42,007 nucleotides of DNA from Candidatus Beckwithbacteria bacterium (GTDB taxonomy: Bacteria; Patescibacteriota; Microgenomatia; UBA1400; UBA1449), in the NCBI GenBank assembly GCA_012797845.1, contig JAAZOH010000039.1, positions 1-42,007 of the forward strand, given 5' to 3'. Position numbers and translations under genes: made by a program. The notes under the pieces are model-generated. The model did no database searches. It was not told the DNA's origin and saw nothing but the letters and a program-made list of their open reading frames with translations. Positions 9,029 to 16,823 of this stretch are shown here, piece after piece; within the stretch, counting starts at the first letter, position 1; the number at the start of each line of letters is the position of its first letter.

Positions 9029-10984
9029 ATGAAACAGAGATTAACAGCTTTAGATGGCTTAAGGGGTTTTGCTGCTTTTTCGGTCTTTCTTTCTCATAGT
9101 AATTTTGACATTAAGCTTTTTAGCTCTTTTCCTGTGTTGGTTTATCTTTTTAAATTTTTGCAGGTTGGCCCTAATTCGGTCCAAATCCTATTTGTTTTGT
9201 GTGGCTTTTTAATGGCTTATTTGTATTCAGAAATTCCCGACATAAAAATTTTTTATCAAAAAAGATATACCCGGATTTTTCCGGTTTTTGCAGTTATTTG
9301 CCTAGGTTTATTTAGCATGAGCCTTTTCAGACAATATAATACTTGGTTTGGGCGATTAATCTCCCTAGCTTTGATAGCTCTACTTTATAGTGGTTTATGG
9401 ACATTAATAAGAAAACTAGACAAATCCTATCGTATTGGCAAAATTATTTTCTGGTTTTTTATACTGCTACAAATTGGCACCCTGCTTTTTGATATCTATA
9501 TTATTCCTCATTTTACTAGTTACTCAGAAATAATCATGCCACCTCTGGCAAAGAATGTATTTACTTTTTTGACAAACCTTACTTTAAGCACACCATTTAT
9601 TAAAAACTTTTCCGGATATTATGGTCATTTTTGGAGCTTAGCGCCTGAGGTGCTGTTTTATCTGCTTTTCCCATTGGTGGTTTTACCTTTACTTTTTCTC
9701 ACCAAAAAAAAGTCATCGCTAGGGCCAATAGTGCTTCTTGTCATTATTAAAATTTTATTTGATCTGGATAAAGCCAGTTTTGCTTTCAATTCTTTAAGCG
9801 GTGTTCATTTTGGTCGAGGGACAGGCTTTTTATTTGGAGTATTAGTTGGGCATATATATCAAAACAAAGGTTATTTGTGGAAAAAAATTGAAAAAATATT
9901 TTCTCTACCTTTTGTTAATATCTTGCTACTACTGGCTTTTATTTTCATTCAAATTTCTGATGATTTGATCCGTCATGGTGCTAGTTACCAAATGCAAAAT
10001 TGGTATTACTTAGTTTCTAGCTTTGTTATTGCCTTGCTTATTTTTGCAGCCATTATTCCCAAGACATTAGTGTGCCGGATTTTTTCTCATAAAATACTGA
10101 TTTTTTATGGCTTAATTAGCTATTCTCTTTATCTTATTCATCCTATGGTGATTGAAAGTGCTGTCCAGATGTTTGACAAGCTAATGCCGTTTACTCTTAG
10201 TCAACAGCTGGTAAACTTGGGCCATTTGCTTATTTCTTTGCCTTTATCTACTGCTGTAGCTTTTGGCCTTTATTACCTAATTGAAAGATTGTATTTTACA
10301 GGTAAAGTTAAAATAAAGGCTATCCCAATAAGTAAACTTCAAAACAAAACATATTCTAAAAGTAGTATTGTTCTTGGATTTTTGATTGTTTGTTTTTTGA
10401 CTTTTTTTATATATAGCGGTTCGTATGCTCCAAGTTTATTGGTGTATCGTCATAAAACTTCTGACAACTTTTTAAAGTTTAATGGTGAGCAGACACTGCT
10501 TAATAATAAAATCCAAATTCCGTTTCAGGCAAAAGAAGCTAATTTAGCAATCATTTACTTTACTATGCGCTATAGTAAGGATGCCTATCAAACTGCTCAC
10601 TATAAAAAAGAGCCTGCTACTTTAGTGTTCCGGCTTTTGGATTCTGAAAAAAAATTGATCTTTGAATCTAAACGTAGTGCTTATGACATTGAAGGTGAGC
10701 CTCATTTTCCCTTTGCTACGCCACTGCTATCTGATTCGGCTGGCAAGCATTATTATGTTCAGTTGGAGCTACTGCATGGAGATAAGAATGATCAGGTTTT
10801 GGCAAACCTTTCTCATTCCGGTATGGTTAGCGCTTATAAAATTACTAAAAATGAACTGATAAAAAAACCATACATGTATGTGTTAAATCGATTCTTTTTT
10901 GTTTTGCAAAATCCAGATGCTCTATTTGTTTTGGCTTTTGCCGGCTTAGTTTCGTTTGCTTTAATAGTAGTAAAAAAAACTTAA
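9029..10984 (+). CDS. Acyltransferase 3 family membrane protein with C-terminal extracytoplasmic domain
   Basis: Probable O-acyltransferase of surface glycans (OatA/WecH/NolL type). The family signatures are clear: LTALDGLRGFAA at the start, the catalytic-type His23 in FLSHSNFD, the Arg-containing YTRIFPVF, FWSLAPEVLFYLLFPL with its Glu, and SYSLYLIHPMV. About ten membrane helices run to residue ~425. Another helix (about 450-468) is followed by an approximately 150-residue outside domain predicted beta-rich (475-625), and a final membrane helix at the C-terminus. The tail is not an SGNH domain, the usual fusion partner. An AGGAAG ribosome site lies 7 bases before the ATG, one of the few good ones here. 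It follows the GT-C pair and probably modifies their product. Confidence 0.85.
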   Translation: MKQRLTALDGLRGFAAFSVFLSHSNFDIKLFSSFPVLVYLFKFLQVGPNSVQILFVLCGFLMAYLYSEIPDIKIFYQKRYTRIFPVFAVICLGLFSMSLFRQYNTWFGRLISLALIALLYSGLWTLIRKLDKSYRIGKIIFWFFILLQIGTLLFDIYIIPHFTSYSEIIMPPLAKNVFTFLTNLTLSTPFIKNFSGYYGHFWSLAPEVLFYLLFPLVVLPLLFLTKKKSSLGPIVLLVIIKILFDLDKASFAFNSLSGVHFGRGTGFLFGVLVGHIYQNKGYLWKKIEKIFSLPFVNILLLLAFIFIQISDDLIRHGASYQMQNWYYLVSSFVIALLIFAAIIPKTLVCRIFSHKILIFYGLISYSLYLIHPMVIESAVQMFDKLMPFTLSQQLVNLGHLLISLPLSTAVAFGLYYLIERLYFTGKVKIKAIPISKLQNKTYSKSSIVLGFLIVCFLTFFIYSGSYAPSLLVYRHKTSDNFLKFNGEQTLLNNKIQIPFQAKEANLAIIYFTMRYSKDAYQTAHYKKEPATLVFRLLDSEKKLIFESKRSAYDIEGEPHFPFATPLLSDSAGKHYYVQLELLHGDKNDQVLANLSHSGMVSAYKITKNELIKKPYMYVLNRFFFVLQNPDALFVLAFAGLVSFALIVVKKT

Positions 10985-10988
10985 TAAA

Positions 10989-11006
10989 AAGCTTGATGAC
11001 AAGCTT
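10989..11006. terminator. Perfect hairpin after the acyltransferase gene
   Basis: AAGCTTG (10989-10995) pairs with CAAGCTT (11000-11006) around a 4-base loop, five bases after the stop codon. There is no T-tract on the plus strand, so it may stabilise or trim the mRNA 3' end rather than terminate; on the minus strand it is followed by TTTTATT. Confidence 0.35.
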
Positions 11007-11123
11007 GGAAATTATTGTTATAGTAACTCAGCCTCATAAGCTAAAAATTATTAATCTAGTCACAAGCTGATTGATCGGATATATGATACATATTGTGTCG
11101 CAATCCCTTTTTCAGATTTTTAT

Positions 11124-11807
11124 ATGAAAGGTAGTGCTAAACCCGCAACTAGTAAGAAAAAAACTAAAAAGGAAACAGTTAAAGTTGTTCCTGAGGTTGT
11201 AGCTAGTGAGAAACCTACTCCAAAACCGATTAATAACACCTATATTGTCATTGCTTTGGTGGTAGTGGTTTTGCTTGGAGCTGGTTTAATGCTTAAAAAC
11301 CAACTCATTGTAGCTACAGTTAATGGTCAAGCCATTACTCGTTGGACGCTAATATCCGAGCTGGAAAAACAAGGCGGTAAACAAACCTTGGAATCATTAG
11401 TGACCAAATCTCTAATTGCTCAAGAGGCTGTCAAAGAAAACATAACTGTTTCTGAGGATGAGGTAAATGTTGAGCTTGCTAAAATTGAAAAAAGTGTAGC
11501 TGATAGCGGTCAAAACTTTGAAGAATTACTGACTGCCCAAGGTCTTTCAAGAGCAGATTTGGCTGAACAAATTCGGATTCAAAAATTATTAGAAAAATTG
11601 GCTGGTAAGGATGTCAAGATTACTGATGCTGAGGTTGATAAATATATGACAGATAATGCCGACAGTTTGCCTGAAAGTACTGAACCAGCTAAGTTACGAG
11701 CTCAAATCAAAGAATCTTTGTTGCAGGATAAAATTTCTCAAGCTGTGCAGGCTTGGTTGGAAAGTGTCAAAGAAAAAGCTGACGTCAAGTATTTCTTAAA
11801 TCTTTAA
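11124..11807 (+). CDS. Membrane-anchored SurA N-terminal domain protein (chaperone-like, no PPIase domain)
   Basis: Probable extracytoplasmic chaperone. A Lys-rich cytoplasmic head (residues 1-38) is followed by one membrane helix (about 42-58). Then comes a SurA/PpiC-type N-terminal domain: VATVNGQAITRWTLISELE (VNG-I pattern), a helical region with LVTKSLIAQEAVKENITVSE, and a C-terminal helix with LLQDKISQAVQAWLESVKEKADVKYFL. The parvulin catalytic domain normally inserted between these parts is absent, so isomerase activity is not expected. The 227-aa length is typical of such short anchored versions. Its stop overlaps the 3' end of convergent purF by 4 bases. Confidence 0.8.
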   Translation: MKGSAKPATSKKKTKKETVKVVPEVVASEKPTPKPINNTYIVIALVVVVLLGAGLMLKNQLIVATVNGQAITRWTLISELEKQGGKQTLESLVTKSLIAQEAVKENITVSEDEVNVELAKIEKSVADSGQNFEELLTAQGLSRADLAEQIRIQKLLEKLAGKDVKITDAEVDKYMTDNADSLPESTEPAKLRAQIKESLLQDKISQAVQAWLESVKEKADVKYFLNL

Positions 11808-13366
11808 TTTTTAGGATTATATTGGCACGACTTGCTAAATACCCCACTTGTATTAATACCAGTGGGGTAATTGTTAGTAAAGCAAGCCCCGCAAAATCCA
11901 GCATGCTTATATAACATTCCAGGGGTTGTGCCTTTAAGTTCATGGAGGCCATTGGCCGCAGTAATTAATTGCTTATGGCTTACGAAGCGTAAACTGTTGC
12001 ACCCGATTTCCTGACGCATTTTTTCAATATTGCCTTTACAACGATTAGCAATTAAGTCGTCACTATTGGGAAAATCAATGCCCATAAAACACGGAGCGAT
12101 GATAGGTGGGCAACCAACTCGGACATGGATTTGCTCAGCCTTGGCTTTGCGCAATGCTTTAACAATTTCTTTAATAGTGGTTGAACGGACAATTGAATCA
12201 TCAATAATCACCACTTTTTTACCAGCAACAACATGTGGATCAGGGCGATGTTTTAAACTAGCCCGACCATTGCGATCAGTGGGGTGAATAAAAACCCGTC
12301 TAGCTGCATAATTGGCAATCAAACCAGCTTTAGGAATAAAAGTATTTATATAATCACCAAGTTGGTCTTTGTTAATACCTAATTTTTGCCAATGTTGGGC
12401 AACATAGCTAATCATAGCTTGAGCATAGCCTTCGACATAAATATTGCCAGAGTGTTGAATGGGAATAGTTACTTCTGGGAAAAACCCAGCCTTGATATCA
12501 TCTTGAGCTAGACATGCTCCTAAAGTCCTTCTTGTTTGGGCTACTGAATGTTTAAAAAAATAACTATCAGGAGCAGCAAAATAAATTTGCTCAAAGATGC
12601 AGCGAGCAGTAGGAATACCATTTTGGTTTCTTTTGGATTTTTTTCTATCATCAATAAAAAAAGTTTTGACCCGATTGTCGTCAATAGTAATTCCTTCGCC
12701 TGGAGCAATTTCCCGAATCATGTTAACTCCAGCATTAGAAAAGAAATTATTCTCAGAAGCTACAATATAGCCATGTTGTGGAATTTCTCCCAAAATCAAG
12801 GGATGAAAACCCCAGGGATCACGGTAGGCAAAAAGCTGCCGATTGGCAGGGCTAATGATAATAAAATTAGCTGCACCCTCAGTATTTTCTAAAGCATGAC
12901 GGATTCTGGTTTCAATGCTACGGCCCTTGCTGGAAAGTAAATATTTGAAAAAAATATCAGTGTCACTTTGAAAGTTTTTGCTAAGTGGAGTGTTAATTTT
13001 TTTTGCTAATTTTCGAGCATTAGTAATATTGCCGTTGTGAACTAAAATAAAGTCAGCGCTGGAAAAAGGTTGGTTGGCATCAGGATCGCCTGAGGTTGAG
13101 TAGCGAGTATGTCCCAAGCCAATAATAGGGCTTTTGTTGTCAATTTGTCTTGCTAAACTACCGTCTTCAAAAAGTCGTTCCACCGGGCCATCTTCACGGC
13201 GAATGAGCGTTAGCCCGTCACTAGAAAGGATATAGGCTCCACTACCTTCCTGGCCGCGATGTTGTAAGCCGTAAAGGCCTTGAAGAAGAAGCTTATATAA
13301 AAGGGCACTATTTGGTTTTTTGAGATAAATACCTACCAAGCCACAATGTTCTTTTGATTCTTCCAT
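11804..13366 (-). CDS. purF: Amidophosphoribosyltransferase PurF
   Basis: First committed step of de novo purine synthesis: PRPP plus glutamine gives 5-phosphoribosylamine. The Ntn glutaminase Cys is Cys8 in EHCGLVGIY; a seven-residue N-terminal stretch would have to be removed, as in propeptide-bearing PurF. Glutamine-site residues GHTRYSTSG (85-93) and HNGNI (110-114) follow. The PRPP-binding loop VVIIDDSIVRSTT is at 385-397. Cysteines at the four places used by the B. subtilis enzyme to bind a [4Fe-4S] cluster are present: Cys256, Cys426, Cys492 and Cys495 (CGACFTNNYPTGI). Length 520 aa is slightly long. No other pur gene is in the window. Confidence 0.96.
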   Translation of the reverse strand: MEESKEHCGLVGIYLKKPNSALLYKLLLQGLYGLQHRGQEGSGAYILSSDGLTLIRREDGPVERLFEDGSLARQIDNKSPIIGLGHTRYSTSGDPDANQPFSSADFILVHNGNITNARKLAKKINTPLSKNFQSDTDIFFKYLLSSKGRSIETRIRHALENTEGAANFIIISPANRQLFAYRDPWGFHPLILGEIPQHGYIVASENNFFSNAGVNMIREIAPGEGITIDDNRVKTFFIDDRKKSKRNQNGIPTARCIFEQIYFAAPDSYFFKHSVAQTRRTLGACLAQDDIKAGFFPEVTIPIQHSGNIYVEGYAQAMISYVAQHWQKLGINKDQLGDYINTFIPKAGLIANYAARRVFIHPTDRNGRASLKHRPDPHVVAGKKVVIIDDSIVRSTTIKEIVKALRKAKAEQIHVRVGCPPIIAPCFMGIDFPNSDDLIANRCKGNIEKMRQEIGCNSLRFVSHKQLITAANGLHELKGTTPGMLYKHAGFCGACFTNNYPTGINTSGVFSKSCQYNPKN

Positions 13367-13674
13367 TGATGTGTTTTCAAGTAAAAATTAAATTTTAACT
13401 CTGTTGTCAAAATAACAGAAACATTATAAGACTGCAATAGGATGGTTGCAGCTATAAATCAAAATAACTATCTTTTATAGGATCAGAAAATGTATTATGA
13501 TAAATAATAGTAATTCCAGAATCCCTCGCATTGTAATGATGTTAGCTTGGAACATAAAGTATTAATCACCAATCTGGAAAGGCTTATCAAATAAAAGGGG
13601 TTTAGGTGAGTGCCTGCGCAGTAAAGGGTAAGCAAAATAGTTTTATAAAAAAGATAATAGAATAATTATTAGGT
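13367..13674. other. 308-bp intergenic region between purF and a hypothetical gene
   Basis: No gene is supported in this stretch; the frames are short. Its left end carries the probable purF promoter and a palindrome (see the entry at 13423). The rest is AT-rich except for a GC-richer patch near 13595-13630 containing CTGCGCAG. I see no tRNA and no strong terminator. Confidence 0.5.
13423..13451 (-). promoter_or_regulatory. Probable purF promoter with palindrome in the -35 region
   Basis: On the minus strand a perfect TATAAT (13428-13423) lies 57 bases before the purF ATG. Immediately upstream, CTGCAA and TTGCAG form a perfect 6-bp inverted repeat with an 8-base centre (13432-13451), covering the place where the -35 hexamer should be. 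That hexamer (CTGCAA) is poor, so the repeat may be a regulator site. The regulator is unknown. Confidence 0.4.
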
Positions 13675-14142
13675 TTAAGAATGATCTTCTTGTACTGACT
13701 TTAGAATTTCTGATGCCATCTTTATTGCTTTAGACATAGTAGCTAGGTTTGCTTTGATATCTGTGTGCGTAAGAGTTTGCATCTTTTTCTCTTTTAAATC
13801 CCAAAAAATTATTCCAGTTTCATTTGGGTTTTCATTTATTCCGATCAGGCTGTGTTTTGTTTGGTTTACTATTTTATTTACATTATGTAATAGATGTAAT
13901 AATTTTGAGAGTTTGGGATGAGATTTTTTATTGTCGCGGATTATTCTGATAAAAGTACCAACCATACTGTCTTTTGGTAGCCCAATTCCCAGCTCTATAA
14001 AACAGGTTATGAGAATTAGGATAAGAGAATTAGTCAACATTATCACGTTAGTAATATATTCAGAAGCTCTCTGAAAATAAGCATCGTATTCACCGCGATA
14101 AGTATTTGGATCAATTTTTAGGAAGGTATAGTGGTCATTCAT
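13675..14142 (-). CDS. Hypothetical helical protein downstream of tRNA-Lys (155 aa)
   Basis: Not recognised with confidence. The chain is mostly alpha-helical, with a hydrophobic stretch ITNVIMLTNSLILILITCFIE (about residues 30-50, given here in overlap) that could be a buried or membrane helix. A VNKIVNQTKHSLIG segment (about 89-102) faintly recalls the Arg/Lys-His motif of HEPN-like helical proteins, but the canonical Rx4-6H is not met. It starts only 10 bases after the 3' end of tRNA-Lys on the same strand, so it is probably read from the tRNA promoter. A gap of about 300 bp separates it from purF. Confidence 0.65.
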   Translation of the reverse strand: MNDHYTFLKIDPNTYRGEYDAYFQRASEYITNVIMLTNSLILILITCFIELGIGLPKDSMVGTFIRIIRDNKKSHPKLSKLLHLLHNVNKIVNQTKHSLIGINENPNETGIIFWDLKEKKMQTLTHTDIKANLATMSKAIKMASEILKSVQEDHS

Positions 14143-14152
14143 GAAGTTAATG

Positions 14153-14225
14153 TGAGCCAGCTGGGACTCGAACCCAGGACACCCTGCTTAAAAGGCAGGT
14201 GCTCTACCAACTGAGCTACTGGCCC
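14153..14225 (-). tRNA. tRNA-Lys (anticodon TTT)
   Basis: Full cloverleaf on the minus strand. The acceptor GGGCCAG pairs with CTGGCTC (one G-U), with discriminator A at 14153. The anticodon loop is CTTTTAA on a 5-bp CCTGC/GCAGG stem, and the T-loop is TTCGAGT on CTGGG/CCCAG. CCA is not encoded. It would read AAA/AAG and is a typical substrate of wobble-uridine modification by Elp3. Confidence 0.97.
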
Positions 14226-14267
14226 GATTATTCAATTGTAGCTTGAATCTACCAATTGAGACAAGTT

Positions 14268-14276
14268 ATTATACCA
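14268..14276 (-). promoter_or_regulatory. Extended -10 promoter of tRNA-Lys
   Basis: On the minus strand, TGGTATAAT (TGn plus perfect -10) lies 42 bases before the tRNA 5' end. No good -35 is needed with an extended -10. The intervening leader contains a D-arm-like 13-mer. Confidence 0.6.
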
Positions 14277-14300
14277 GCACAATAGTATATCAACAAATAT

Positions 14301-14780
14301 ATGAATATTCTTGGCATTGATCCTGGTTATGGCAGAGTAGGTTGGGGGGTTATTAGCAAAGATGGCAGTAAGACAAAGTATATTGACTGCAGCTGCTTCG
14401 AAACTAAAGTGGGCTTACCTTTTGCTCGCAGACTCGAGCTTATTTATGTAGAAATTACCACTATTATCAAAAAATTCGAGATTGAAGAAGTGGCGATCGA
14501 AAGTTTATTTTTTAATACCAATGCTAAAACAGCTATTTTAGCTGCTCATGCTCGGGGGGTGATAGTTTTAGCTGGAGTACAAGCTGGACTGCCGGTTTTT
14601 GATTACACACCTTTGCAAGTCAAGCAAGCCTTGCTTGGCTATGGTCGGGCTGAGAAAAAACAGGTTCAAACTATGGTGCAGTTTCAACTTCAACTCAAAG
14701 AAAAAGTTAAACAAGATGATGCCGCTGACGGCCTAGCAATTGCCCTGACGCATGCCTTTACCAATCAGAAGTTGCAATAA
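14301..14780 (+). CDS. ruvC: Crossover junction endodeoxyribonuclease RuvC
   Basis: Holliday junction resolvase, an RNase H-fold dimer that cuts symmetrically and works with RuvAB (encoded at 4.1-5.7 kb). The N-terminal MNILGIDPGYGRVGWG contains catalytic Asp7; Glu67 is in EEVAIESLFF; the C-terminal acidic pair is in QDDAADGLAIALTHA (Asp140 and Asp143). Length 159 aa is normal. Separation from ruvAB is common. It is divergent from tRNA-Lys and lies 27 bases before the sortase gene, with which it may be co-transcribed. No Shine-Dalgarno site is visible. Confidence 0.96.
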   Translation: MNILGIDPGYGRVGWGVISKDGSKTKYIDCSCFETKVGLPFARRLELIYVEITTIIKKFEIEEVAIESLFFNTNAKTAILAAHARGVIVLAGVQAGLPVFDYTPLQVKQALLGYGRAEKKQVQTMVQFQLQLKEKVKQDDAADGLAIALTHAFTNQKLQ

Positions 14781-14807
14781 GTTTACTTTTTTGCGCACAA
14801 TAGATAT

Positions 14808-15926
14808 ATGTTTAGTAGTATTAAAAAAATCGGACTTTTTTCCTGGAAACAGATTTTGCTGATTAATGTAATTTTGATTGTCATAATTTTGACAGTCTAT
14901 GGTTTTATTTTTAATTCTGAAGTTGGTAGGTATAACTCTAAAACTGTAAAGCTGGCTCAAAACCCAGTTGCTTCACCGACTCCAACTCCGACTCCTAAAC
15001 CGACTCCAATTCCGACTCGTATTATCATTCCTAAGATTAACGTGGATACCCAAGTAGTTCAGGTTGGTTTTGACGCCGAAACCGAAGAAATGGAAGTGCC
15101 TGAAGATGCGTCTCAAGTTGGTTGGTATATGTTTGGTGATGCTCCGGGCAAGTTAGGTAGCAGTGTTTTTAGCGGCCACTTGGATGTGCCAGGCGGTGCG
15201 CCAGCGGTTTTTTATAATCTTCGTAATCTACAAATTGGCGATACCTTTGAAGTTTATAACGATCAAAATGAAGTTTTGATTTATAAAGTTATCGAAGCTA
15301 CAGATTATCCTTTGGACAATTTTCCTAAAGAAAAAATTTATGGTGAGCGGGATATTTCCCAAGTAGCTTTGGTAACTTGCTCAGGTTACTGGAATCCGGC
15401 GGCTCAACTTTATTCTCATCGGCGAGTAGTGATTGGCCAGCTCAATGCTTTAAATCAGCTGGCTGCAGTTAGTGTGCGAGAAGCTAAATCTGAGCAATAT
15501 TGGCAAGAGCCTTTTGCTGAAGCTATTTATCCCCGAGTTGAAGAGGCGATTGGGCCATATCTACGTAGCGAAGTGATTGACGGTATGATGACTATTTTTC
15601 TAGCTAGTGATGGTCAGGATTTTCAAGCTATCCAATTTGATCTTCTGGCTCAAAATACATTAAGTAAACAAGATATTATTATTAGTCAAAGTTTTGATAG
15701 TTGTGAGATAGAAGAAAAAAGCAATGGCCTTAGGGTAACATTATTTGATGTAAACCAAGATGAAAATGATCAATCGTTTAACTCTCAAAATAACGAGGTT
15801 AAAATTGCTGCCTTGCCAGTTAGTATCGGATTTATAAAAATAGAAAACGTTTTAGTTTGGGTAAAATCTAAAGAGAGTAAAACGCTTACAACTACGTATA
15901 TTTCAGCTATTAATCAGGGTGAATAA
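14808..15926 (+). CDS. Sortase with long C-terminal extension
   Basis: Membrane-bound transpeptidase that links proteins to the surface or to each other. One membrane helix (residues 15-35) is followed by a Pro/Thr stalk (PTPTPTPKPTPIP, 57-69) and a sortase beta-barrel (about 70-212). The active-site triad is in place: His124 in FSGHLDVPGG, Cys191 in ALVTCSGYW, and Arg205 or Arg206 in YSHRRVV. The SGHLD/TCSG pattern is closest to class E/F-like sortases. Residues 213-372 form an extra domain of mixed composition that I do not recognise. No sorting-signal substrate is evident in this window. It probably follows ruvC in one transcript. Confidence 0.9.
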   Translation: MFSSIKKIGLFSWKQILLINVILIVIILTVYGFIFNSEVGRYNSKTVKLAQNPVASPTPTPTPKPTPIPTRIIIPKINVDTQVVQVGFDAETEEMEVPEDASQVGWYMFGDAPGKLGSSVFSGHLDVPGGAPAVFYNLRNLQIGDTFEVYNDQNEVLIYKVIEATDYPLDNFPKEKIYGERDISQVALVTCSGYWNPAAQLYSHRRVVIGQLNALNQLAAVSVREAKSEQYWQEPFAEAIYPRVEEAIGPYLRSEVIDGMMTIFLASDGQDFQAIQFDLLAQNTLSKQDIIISQSFDSCEIEEKSNGLRVTLFDVNQDENDQSFNSQNNEVKIAALPVSIGFIKIENVLVWVKSKESKTLTTTYISAINQGE

Positions 15927-15955
15927 GTCAAGCTGTTTTCCTGGGATTTTTTTTG

Positions 15956-15961
15956 TATAAT
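15956..15961 (+). promoter_or_regulatory. -10 box of tRNA-Glu
   Basis: A perfect TATAAT, 38 bases before the tRNA-Glu 5' end, preceded by a T-rich run. This places the start of a transcript likely to include tRNA-Glu and the membrane-protein gene directly behind it. Confidence 0.55.
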
Positions 15962-15999
15962 ATCATGGTCAAAATTAGCTTTTTGACAATTGAAAATTT

Positions 16000-16071
16000 G
16001 GCCCCTTCGTCTATCGGTTAGGACATGAGGTTTTCATCCTCAAAAGGCGGGTTCGATTCCCGCAGGGGTCA
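16000..16071 (+). tRNA. tRNA-Glu (anticodon TTC)
   Basis: The acceptor GGCCCCT pairs with AGGGGTC (one G-U); the anticodon loop TTTTCAT sits on TGAGG/CCTCA; the T-arm is GCGGG TTCGATT CCCGC; the discriminator is A at 16071. No CCA is encoded. The next coding gene starts only 9 bases later on the same strand. Confidence 0.97.
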
Positions 16072-16079
16072 CAAAGAGT

Positions 16080-16814
16080 ATGAGTAAACAAAATAACGAC
16101 TTCTTTCAACCAATAATTTCAGTTTTTGGTTTAGCAATATCCATATTAACTACTTTGCTTCCATTGTTTAATCAAAATTTTGTTACAAGACTTTTTATAA
16201 ATAAAGAATTAATAAAACCTTTCTCTTTTATTGCTTTCACTATAGGCATTGCGATTGTATGGATTATTTGGAATTTTCATCCATATCCATATATAAATAT
16301 TTGGAAGGTGAAAAAAAATGATCTTATTAGTTATAAAATAAGGTTACAAACACACCATATATTGTGGTTGTTAGTTTTGCTAATAATATTCTTTTCTTCA
16401 TCATTTTTCTACATAGGCTTAATAGCATTCAATAAGGAACCAATTATTATCTGGTTGTCAATTTTACAATCATTGCTTTATATGTTTTTCTTCTTAACTT
16501 TAATTTCAATTTTTGCATTTTTATTCATACAGAGCAAAATGAGGTTTGAAAATAAAGAAAATCAAAGCAATCTTCCTTTTATCGTTTTTGAAACACTAGA
16601 TAAAAATCGGTTAGTTAAACCTGGAATTGAGGTTTATGAAAATATATTGATTTCCTTTCAGGATGCTCAACGATATGAATTGCAACCAAATATATATAGA
16701 AAATTCAAAGTTATTACACAGCCAAAGAAAAAAGAAGTGCTTGAATTTATAACAAGTATGGATGGTAAGGAAATAGTTAAAATTCTAAAGAAGGAGAGCT
16801 TAAGCGAGCATTAA
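16080..16814 (+). CDS. Hypothetical four-helix membrane protein (244 aa)
   Basis: Not recognised. Four hydrophobic segments (about residues 11-30, 47-65, 91-113 and 121-147) are followed by a soluble, Lys-rich C-terminal part of about 95 residues containing LPFIVFETLDKNRLVKPGIE. The ATG is 9 bases after the end of tRNA-Glu, so its mRNA is probably part of the tRNA transcript and would be nearly leaderless after tRNA 3' processing. Codon use is AT-richer than in the neighbouring housekeeping genes, consistent with acquisition next to a tRNA. Confidence 0.65.
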   Translation: MSKQNNDFFQPIISVFGLAISILTTLLPLFNQNFVTRLFINKELIKPFSFIAFTIGIAIVWIIWNFHPYPYINIWKVKKNDLISYKIRLQTHHILWLLVLLIIFFSSSFFYIGLIAFNKEPIIIWLSILQSLLYMFFFLTLISIFAFLFIQSKMRFENKENQSNLPFIVFETLDKNRLVKPGIEVYENILISFQDAQRYELQPNIYRKFKVITQPKKKEVLEFITSMDGKEIVKILKKESLSEH

Positions 16815-16823
16815 TATAAGTAT

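Noticed and set aside
11081-11095. Palindrome ATATG-ATA-CATAT before the SurA-N-like gene as an operator
   Set aside because: Short arms made mostly of A/T are expected by chance in AT-rich intergenic sequence.
12030-12287. Plus-strand frames inside purF and other long genes
   Set aside because: They are the complement of well-conserved coding sequence and have no independent signals.
13675-14142. HEPN ribonuclease toxin
   Set aside because: The required Arg-x4-6-His motif is not present; only a loose Lys-His similarity is seen.
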